From: Monocercomonoides exilis | Taxonomy: Eukaryota > Preaxostyla > Oxymonadida > Polymastigidae | Length of the DNA stretch: 45,000 bases | NCBI GenBank assembly: GCA_001643675.2 | Contig: LSRY02000023.1 | Span: 485,001 to 530,000, forward strand | Reading direction: 5' to 3' | The notes under the pieces: generated by a model | Database searches by the model: none | Told to the model about the DNA's origin: nothing | The model's input: the letters and a program-made list of their open reading frames with translations, nothing else | Shown here: piece by piece, positions 32,138 through 41,800 of the stretch | Numbering within the stretch: the first letter of the stretch is position 1 | Layout of the letters: each line of letters starts with the position of its first letter | Position numbers and translations under genes: made by a program

Positions 32138-35100
32138 TCATTGTGCTGAATGGACTTGTGCTGTTTGCAGTGGGGAAGATGGCATTTTGGAAGAAGAAAG
32201 AGGAGGAGAAGGAGAAGGAGAAGATGGAGGAAGAGAATTTGAAATATCATCCTGAAGAAGAATGGAAGAACGATGGGGTAAAGACTCAACTGAAGGAAAA
32301 ATAGAGGAAGGATCAGGAAGAGGGAGAGAAGAAGAAGAAGAAAAAGAAGAAGAAGAAGAAGATGATGATGATTGCTGAGCCAAATCAGACGGATGCTTCA
32401 CAATTGGGAAGAATGAGTCAGCAATAATTCTCATTGCTGCTATTTCGTTTGAGGCTTTCAACTTGCCATCGCTCCAAAATAGCGCATCAAGCACAGTAAC
32501 AGCAACCTGAGGAAACGAAGACACAGAAATGCTGATGAAAGCGAGGACGAGCGACTGCGTTGGCACATTCGGCAGGTAGTCGAAGAAGAAGATGAGGTTG
32601 TGCAAAAGCGGACAGAGAAGATTAGCTTCGTGCAATGCGCGAATGAAAAGAGGATAAGCTGAGCTGCATTCATAAAACAGAAGAAGCGTCGAATCGATGT
32701 TGCATTTTTGCCTTGCAAAATACTCTTTTCTGTTTGGGAATTCTTCTGTGTGTGTTGATTTTACACAATGCTTGAAAGCGCTGAGAGGAATGGAATAAGA
32801 AGAGGAGGAAGAAGAGGAGGAAGAAGAGGAGGAAGAAGAAGAGGAGGAGAAATAAGAAGAATAAGAAGATGAAAGAGTCGAATAAAGACTTCTTTTTTAC
32901 TTGGTAGATAAATAGACAGCTATTTTCTTAGCAAACACTGGAGAAGAGTGGGACAACACACTCAATCCATCCATCAGGCCTTTCACTGCATCCAAAGAAG
33001 AAGAAGAAGAAGAAGAAGAATTGTTTTTTCAAGCAACCGAACAAGGCTTGTTTCCAATGCATTGCAGAAACTATCAGAAACAAGAGGATTTGAAGAAGAA
33101 GAAGAGGAAGATGAAGAAGAAGATGCAGACGAAGAGGATGGCGCACTAGAAAGAGCCAAAGAAGTGTCTGGCAAATTAGTCTGGTTGATTGCAATGCAGT
33201 TGACAATCCAAACGAGCAAATGAGCCATTCCTTCAAAGACGACGCTGTTCGCATTCTGTTTTGCCTCAAATTTTGCACTTTCATCCACAACACACCCAGT
33301 AAACACCTTCAAAAACGCTTCCGCATAAAACTCGTTCAGAATCACGTTCTGCAGATTGTCTGAGGCGAGCGAGGCAAACAAATCAGAAGTGGCAGAGTTG
33401 GATGGCGGAGGAAGGACTGTGGCAAGAGATATGCACGGCACCAGGTCATGAGGGAACTGGAGAACAGACACGTGTTCTGAGTGGAATGTTGGATATGCAG
33501 CTGTTGATGATAATGATGAGGAGGAAGAAGAGGAAGAAGAGGAGGAGGAGGAGGAAGAAGAGGAAGAAGAAGAAGAAGAGGGGAAGCCGTCGATGCTGAG
33601 AAGCTCACTCTGCCAGATGGGACTGGCTCCACCACACTGGGCAGACATATTGAATGAGAAGGATCTGATGTACTCGATCTCGATTGACTGCTGAGAGGAA
33701 TGTGATTGTGCAGATGAAGCAGAAGCAGATGATGATGATGATGAATCAGCTGTCACAGCTGAATTCGGTGTCAACAATGCAAAGTTCGTGAAAGTGATGA
33801 GCGGTGCACCCATCTCCAGCCCTTGGTCAGACGGATCACTCGACACAATCAGCAGAGGCGAGTGGGAAAACCGTGCATTGATAAACAAGACAGCCTCAGG
33901 AGATATTCGCGTGCCTGTGAACTCTGCAAACTTCGGATCCATCACCCGCTCCTCCCTCGTCTCCAGAAGAGCCAGCCGGAACACCCTCGCCACGGCATCG
34001 CGCACAAGAGCGTGTGGTGAGTGCATCAGCAGCTGCAGTAAAGGTTCAGTGATGTCTCTGTCGCAGCAGATGGCTTCGGCTAATTCGTCGCTTTTGCGCA
34101 CGTGGTGCGACAGGGCAAAGAGGAAGGCGACACAAGAAGAATAAACATGTGATGATGATGATGATGATGATGAAGCAGATGAAGCAGATGAAGGATTCTG
34201 AGATAAACTACTTGAGATATAACTCAGAAAATGATCAAGTGATATCAGACAGCACGGTAGAAGTCTGCTTTTGACATTTTGTTCACGTGAAGAAGAAGAA
34301 GATGATGATGATGAAGATGATGATGAAGAAGATGCTAATGTAACTGTGCATGAAACAACAGATAAATACGCCTCCATCCACTTTTCATTCATCTCTCTGT
34401 TTTGTGTGCACAGCAACTCTTCTGACTTGAGAAGCAGCCAGTTAATCCCAATCTATGTCAAATGCTTCTCCAAAAGCAAAAGATATGACTTATGCTCAGC
34501 AACATCTCTACGAATGGAATAAAAACAGGTCAAAGCGAGAGAACAAAGAGAAGAAACGTGGCTGGGTTCTTTTGTTGAAGAAAAAAGAACATCACAAAAT
34601 GACTGCGAAATGATCGAATAAAATGCATCTTCTGGTAAAATTGGAATAGAAGGAAGCGAAATTGTGGAAAAGGATGAATCCGAAGCAAAAAGAGGAGTCG
34701 GTTTCGTTCCTTTCAAAATCATTAGAATAGAACGAGATGCAGACGCAGACGGAGAAGGGGAATTATACAGACAAGAAATGAGAGAGATCAGCAACGCCAT
34801 TGCAGCTTCACGCTGAACCGGAGGCAGCTCATCTTGACAAGCACTGTTACCATCCAGAGGAGCAAGAGAATACAGCGACTTCACTGCATATGTCCACTTT
34901 CCTGACTGCTTTGACAGAGAAGGGGAAAGAAAGTCCTGGCAGCGCTGAGGGTAATTGGCAAGGAGGAGCAGCCAAGAGCAAACAGGAGACAGAAAGCAAG
35001 CATCTCGCATGAAGGCGAACAGAGGGACGAATTGGATGGCTTTCTTCTGCTTGGCAGGCAGAAGATCGAGCGGCGATGTGAAGAAGTAGAAGAGCTGCTG

Positions 35101-38100
35101 GAGCAGAATGGAGAGGTGCTGCTGTGACAGAGAAGCATCTGTTTTGGACAAATACGCTGAGACTGACTTCAGAACAGCCGAAAGTGCGCAGAGGAGCACG
35201 CGGAAAAAACACAGGCGCAGCTGAGTGTCTTCGCAGCGGAAGAGAAAGGCCTTCGCAATCGACGGCGCGCCTGCAATATCTTCAGTGCACAGCTTGTTCA
35301 GCTCCACAGCAGTCATTGCATTCACTGCGGTGGATGCAGTTGAACTCTTCTGGTTTTGCTTCCGGGAAAGGCAAGCATCCCACTCTTTTGCTTCTCCGCT
35401 GAGCAACTCAGTTGTGATGTGCTTGATCAGTTTGAACGACAAGTCTGGTGAGCGGACAAGAATCTGCTCCAACTCCACACTCCACTGCACAAATAGTGCA
35501 TGATGCACTGAATGGGAGAAGGTGTGAAGCAAAAAACACACAGAGAAAAACATAAAGTCGCGAGAAAAGGTCGGATTGGCCTTTGGCACATTCAGAACAC
35601 GCATAGCCAGAGAAGCTGAGGCAGATGAGGATAAAGATGATGAGCTTTTGCCAGCAAGTTTCGTTTTAATCAAAGATGAGGTAGGTGTTGCAGATGAAGT
35701 TCCAGTTGAAGATGATCTGGGATTAGTGACTGTTGTTGCTGCTTCCTCTTCTTCAGCACATTGTTCGCATCCAAACTGCTCAAACAGCCTTCTCACAAAC
35801 GCAAAGAATGTGTTTGAGAAGATCTGTCTGTCTCTCATGATGCTCAACTGTCTCACCAACACACTTTCATCCACACTGCTCATCCAATCTGAAGACGATT
35901 TCATTAGCGAATGCTCTGTCAAGGTAGAATCTGCGAACACATCATCATTTAAAGGAGAACGCATCTTCAGCGGAGACGTGTGGGGAGGTGGAAAATGCAT
36001 TGCGAAAAGAGGAAAAGATCCGATTGCTTGCGATACGGTAAGAGGCAGATGGCTCTCTCTTGTTATTTCTTTCAGCTTTGCCTGTGGAATCTGGCTGAGC
36101 AGCAGGTGCTCGAGGCTCCAGTCGTCTGCAGGCTTTTTCCGCTCGTAGATGAGGATGCATGCCGAGTACGGCTTGACCGTGTCTGCCTCGCTCAGCAGGC
36201 CCAGGCGCTTATACTTGAGGATTTCAGGATCAATCAGCGCAGTGTCGTCCAGGAAGCTCCCGCCAAAGGCCTCGGCTTTTAGTGTCTCGATGGCAGGAGA
36301 AGGGAGTAGCCTAACTCTGTCGTCGTTGAACTCGTACCACTGGTGCGGTGCATCTCTTTCTCGCACAAATGAGATGTAGGGTCCAGCATTGGCTTTCCCC
36401 AAGTGGTTGATGATGCCCTGCAGACGGTATTTGCAGTTGCTCTCCGGACGCAGCTTGTCTTTGCTTTCGTCGTTATGCGGAACCTGCAGATTCTTCAGAT
36501 TCTCTTTGCGTCCAATCTTTTCCAACATGATTGCTGTGTCAGCTTTGGAAAACCGCTTCATACTGCTTAGTTTTTCTTCCCTCACCTGCATCGCCTCCCA
36601 CGTCAATGGCTCGAGATCCAAGTCCTCCTCAATGGGGAACTCAAACTTGTCATTGATCTTCACTCTGTTCCCCGTTAGCGGCTGGTAGTCAAAACGCCTG
36701 AGGAGAATAATGAGTGTGTTAGGCAGGTCTCTCAGAACTGTCTGGTTGATCGCATCAACCGCGTGAAACTTGCCACACACTTTGCATTCGTAATCCTCAA
36801 TCTTCGACCCAACCACCATCGACGCCAACGATTCCTCCAGACTTTTTTTCCCTTTCACTTCCACCTCGAGCGCATTAAAGCCATCGGAATGCCATCGCTC
36901 GTGCCCGCATCTGCAGACATGCAGGTTCATCGTGTAACCCTTCAGAAAGTGCCGGACAAAGTTCGGAGCTGCCGCTGCGTCCAAATGCATTTCCACCTTG
37001 TCCACAAGATACATGAAGAACTCGTGGATGTCACAATGCACGCCATTCACCACCTGCTTCCTGTCCTGGTCAAGATACACCTCCAGAAACTGCTCAGCTT
37101 CAATGAACTCCTTCCTGTTCGGGTTGTCCTGCTGCTCCCAGAAGAGATAGCGTACAGCTCTCCACACAGCGCTGTTCTGCACTTTCTCCTCCTCTGTCAC
37201 GCTGCGCAGCCTCATCTCTGCCATCTTCGTCTCCGGCTCGTCTGGTGGGTGTGTGCTTGTTTCTTTGCTCTTCTGCCACTCACTCAGCACATCTGCTTGT
37301 GATTGTTTTGCCAGCTTCTCCAGGACGCTTCCTTGAAACTGCTCGCCTTCCCGCAGAAGAAGCGTGGAGCACAGCTGCGTGTGCATAAACAGCTGCACAA
37401 ACAGAGAGTTCATATAGCAAAGTGTGCCTGGATTCACAATGCCTCTGTATTTAACCACTTCGCTTTTCTCAACCTTCTCCTCCTTCTTGTGCGATTTTGC
37501 AATCTGCTCGGCGGGTGTGAAGTGGAAAGACGGGTATGAGTTCTTGTCGTTCATCGTCTGCGTCTCATTCAAAAGATGCAGCAGACGCTCTGTGTTTGCC
37601 TCATTCCCGCTGCACAGCGCAGCAATCAGACTCAAAATGGCCTTCCTGCTCTCTTCGTCTGCCACAAAATGGCTCTGAATGAGTTCCACTTCTGAGTTGC
37701 TATGTGAATGCGACGAGGTCAGCTTCCTCTGCGAATCGCGCCGTGCAATGTTTGAGGGCAAATATGAAGAAGAAGAAGCAGAAGCAGAGAAACTGCGCAG
37801 CATCTCTTTCCCAGCCATTCCTGGTGGTGAAGCACCCGTGGAAGCAGCAACAGCATTGAATCCAGCAACCAGCTTGTCCATCCACAGATAATCAATGAGC
37901 ATCATCCCAAAGGACTTCTCGGGCAGCTTCAAGCCAACTTCTGTTTTGATCTATCTTTCCAGTTTTCTCAGGTTATTTTCTATTGTCGGATTGGATGCGC
38001 AATGAAGCTGAGAAAGCTCGTTCAGAATGACTCTCAGCGCAACTGAGACAGGCAGAAGAGACAGCTGGCGCTTCTTTGTGAGATTGTTCGGAGAAGACAA

Positions 38101-38151
38101 TGAAGAGGAAGAGGAAGGGGTAGAGGAAGAAGAAGGTGATGCTCCTGACAA
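32138..38151 (-). CDS. Giant USP9X/USP34-like ubiquitin protease, His box altered
   Basis: One frame runs from about 38151 to 32983, crossing TAG 37951-37953 and TAG 34453-34455, both in good protein and read as Gln. Near 33030 an A6 run (T6 on plus) must gain one base to pass into the frame LDAVKGLMDGLSVLSHSSPV. A GTAAAA donor (32900) and CTCAG acceptor (32781) then lead in matching phase to the last exon (32780-32138). About 1960 residues. The USP domain has a Cys box NPGTLCYMNSLFVQLFM (Cys 37417-37419, near residue 245), zinc CxC/CxxC motifs (CRCGHERWHSDGFNALEV, YECKVCGKF), LPNTLIILLRRFDY, and a His box NAGPYISFVRERDAPHQWYE where the expected His is Pro (36379-36381). Flanking regions are long helical repeats as in fat-facets-type USPs. 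No in-frame ATG was found before FGMMLIDYLW, so a short first exon is missing from this model. Confidence 0.75.
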
Positions 38152-38158
38152 TTCATTG

Positions 38159-38674
38159 ATGTACTTATCATCATCATCATCTTCTTCTTCTTCTTCTTCT
38201 TCTTCTTCTCAATCTTCTTCAGATGGAAAGAAAGGAGAAGAAGTTAATCTTCCTTCAAATGATATCGAATTTGATGACTTCGATGATTTTGAAGCTGCTC
38301 ATTCTATTGCGTCATCTTCTTCCTCCTCTTCCTCTTCCTCCTACTCCTCTTCCTCTTCCTCTTCCTCTTCTTCTGATTCCTTCTTTGCTTCAAATCCTTC
38401 TCTTCCTTTAGCTTCTTCCCCTGAATCACAATCAGCACATCAACCTCTTTCATTTCCTTCTCCATTTGCTTTCCCTTCTTCCGCTTCTTCTTCTTCTTCC
38501 TCCTCCTCCTCCTCCTCCTCCTCCTCTTCTTCTTCTTCTTCTTCTTCTTCTTCTTCCTCATCTTCTTCCTTGACTTCTGCGCAAACTTCCTCCACCTTCC
38601 ATGATGTCCGATCCCTCAGTAGTTTACTCAAAATTGAGGTGAATTAAATAACGTGTCCAATTGCTTATATATGA
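38159..38674 (+). CDS. Polyserine acidic protein, uncertain
   Basis: ATG at 38159 starts a Ser run; then come PSNDIEFDDFDDFEAAHSIA, more Ser runs and a tail TFHDVRSLSSLLKIE, reading TAA as Gln to TGA 38672-38674. About 171 residues. The acidic-aromatic motif EFDDFDDFE is like clathrin-adaptor binding peptides (known DxF-type motifs); that is a guess. The frame overlaps, in antisense, the region where the first exon of the USP gene should be, where the other strand gives a Glu run, so one of the two readings is false. A donor at GAGGTGAAT (after SLLKIE) could splice it further. Confidence 0.35.
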
Positions 38675-38826
38675 TGATATTCGAACATTATCGAAAGAAA
38701 GGAAGAAAATAAAAAGGAAATACAAATGATTTACAAATCAAAAGTGTGTTTTTTTTTTCATTGTATTTATTTTGTGATTAACATTAATTATTTTGTTTTC
38801 CATAATTTTTTCCTATCAATAGTTTG

Positions 38827-41800
38827 ATGATTGGAAACTTTTTTGACTTGTTTCGTGCAAGCAAAACTCGCAAAGCTGATAAGGTTTTTGAAGCTTTGGA
38901 GGCTGCTGCGCCGTCTGATCCCGTGGGATGTTTACTTTATTTTATTTTTCGATACAAAAAAGGAAAGCCTTTCCAAGAGGCAATCCAAACCCGTTTTGAA
39001 GGTTTGCTTTTATATTTTTATTATCATTAAAACATTAAGCAAATAAATGTTATTTTTTATGTTATGATTATTATTATTATTATTCGTTAAAAGAGAAAAC
39101 TACAAAATTTTTATCAAATATCGGTGAAGTGCATAAAAGAAGCCCCTTGAACCTTCGGGTTCGGCTTCTCAGTTGTGCTTCTTCCTTGTTTTCAATTCAA
39201 GAATTGAATCAAGAAGGCTGGGGCATTTCTCCCGGAGAATATTACTATTCACGGGAGAAAAACAAAGCCCCAGCACCTACAGCTTTATCAAGCAGTGATA
39301 AAGTTGTTCTTTCAATTAGAAGTTTTTTTTTATTTTTATTTATAATATTATTTTGGCAAGTTACAAGTATATGGACCATCGATAAAAAATATTTTATATA
39401 TTTATAACGAAACAAAATGGAATATTAATTAATTTAAAATTAGTCATTTTTGTCGAAAAAGTGTTTTTTCAACTTTCCATTTTTCTTTTGATCTGTCCCA
39501 TAACTTTTTCTTGTTTTATACAGGTTTGAAAAATTGGTTTATTCGTTATTTGTGAGGATTTTGTCAAAAACCATTTGATTTTAGTTATATGCCAATTTTT
39601 CGTGATTCGAAAAAAGATATTTCTACGCTGTTGAAATCATTTTGCGATTTTACAGTCACCTTCAAAAACACAAACGTTTCTGGGTTTGTAAAATGTTATT
39701 AGAAATAGTTGGTTTAAATAATAAATGCTTTTTTTTTCTTTTTAGATTTTTTCACTATTTTTAGTGAAACTTTCACAGTTGGAACAATTCTCAGAAGCAG
39801 AACAGAAGCAGAAAATTGAAGAAATGAATGAAATAGTTGATGGAATGAATAAAGAAGAATTCAAATCAATTTTCAACGAAGAAACATTCAACAAAATAGA
39901 AAAAATGATTGAAGAAAGGAAAATGTTAATGGAAAATGCTTTTTACTTGCTGAAGCGCATTGGATGTTGCATCAAGCTGAAAAATGTATGGAATCTATCC
40001 TTAATAAGATCTTCTCTGGGCAAAAGATTGCATAAGATGATTATTGAAGAAGAAAAAAAGGAAAAAGATAACAATCATCTTCTTATTGACTTCTGCGAAT
40101 GTTATCTTTTGTTTTACAGCGGAATTCCACCTTTGAAATTGATTTCAACCTGTGTACCATGCCTTCTGAAAGCTTCATTGAGCAGAGAGGAAAACGAGGA
40201 GACACAAAAAGAAGTGGAAATTGCCTTGCTGGCTTTGAGCTAAATGGGATTTTGTGTATGAACATTGTTATTTCATTTTTATTATGTTTGCTTTTTTCAC
40301 ACTTATTTCAAATTAGTTTATCGAACGAGAACTGTATTAGAAGGAAATTACAGAAATCATCAAACATCAACAGAAACACAGAAATCTTACGCATCTGGCC
40401 TATCAATTTGCTTGGCTTTATTTTATAAACAGAATCTTCCATGATGACAGCTTGTAATGTTTTATTATGAATGAGCTGCATTTCGGAAGAGAGGTGAGAA
40501 GGGAATTGGAAGAGCTGATGAAATGCATCGATTGGAATAGAAAAGAAGAAGAAAATGGAAAAAGAAGAAGAGGAAGAGAAACGAACGAAGAGCTTTCATT
40601 GAAGAGATGGGTTGCTACAGTAGTGATTTATTTTCTCAGTAGCCGATTGAAGAATGAAGAAAATGTGGTGCTGATCAAAAACATTGTCCAGGTTCATCGA
40701 GCAGCAAAAGGGGATGATCGCAGAGGGATTCGCAGAGAATGTGTATATGTGTTTCAAGCAGCAGCAAAAAATAAAGATGTGAAAACTTATAACTTTTTGA
40801 AAAGCGGAACTATTGGACTCCATTTGGAGGAGATACAGCAGTCAACGTTAAATTTCAATTTGATGTTTCATTGCTTGCAATTCTTTACGAATGTTTAAAG
40901 ACGATTGAAAGAAAAGAAGGAAGATGATAAGGAAGAAGAGGAAAGAAAGTCAACGAAAAGGAAGGTTTTTGAAAAGATGGAAGAAGAAGGATACGAAGAT
41001 ATCATCACAACTTTCAATGAAACTGTATTTTTTTTCTAAGAAAAATATTTTTGTGTATTGTTATTGAATATTTCCGATAATTTTGTGAATATCTGAAGAA
41101 GAAAGAGGAATTTCATTTTGTAACTCAAATATCTGATGAAGTGTGAAATAACAAACCAGTGTTTTTTTTATACTCCATTATTTTCCTTTATTAAATTTCA
41201 GTTTTGAAAGTCCAGATTTTTTTTGAATTGGATGAGTTTTTCTTTTATTTGATTGTTTTTTAGAAGCGGTTAATTTTTCTTTTTTCCATAAAACAAAAAA
41301 TTACGACAGGATTGATTCTTTCTCTATCTATTCTTTTTTCATTTCTTTTTTTTTAAAAGATTCCTTTTTTTCAAATGTTCATTTTTCATAATAATTTTTG
41401 ATATTTTTTGAGAAAACACTTTCATCTATTTTGCAAATCACAGTTCTTTTATTTTTCGAGTGAATATGACTTTAACACGAATAATTACAAAATGGAAATA
41501 TTAAATGATGGAGTGTGTATTTATTGATAAAAATTAGAAATATAGAAAAAAAAAATCCGAATAATTCTTATCAAATTAGAGATTCCAAATATTTCTCGAC
41601 TAATGTTATGGTCCAACCCGATGATACAACCTTCGTTCTTTTATTCTTCCATCCATCACATGTCTTCTTTTTGGATGTCTTTCTTTTCACTTCTTCCATC
41701 TTATTATCTCCTTCTTTCAATCTTCTTTAAACGAACATCTCAAATTACGTTCGCACTTGTGCAATTTTGTCCTTCAACGCTGGTCGCTCAATTTCATCCA

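Noticed and set aside
31766-32149. 127-residue plus-strand ORF
   Set aside because: Antisense to a Glu/Ser-rich candidate last exon of the USP gene and without coding character.
35576-37302. Plus-strand ORFs of 179-190 residues
   Set aside because: Shadows of the large USP gene on the minus strand.
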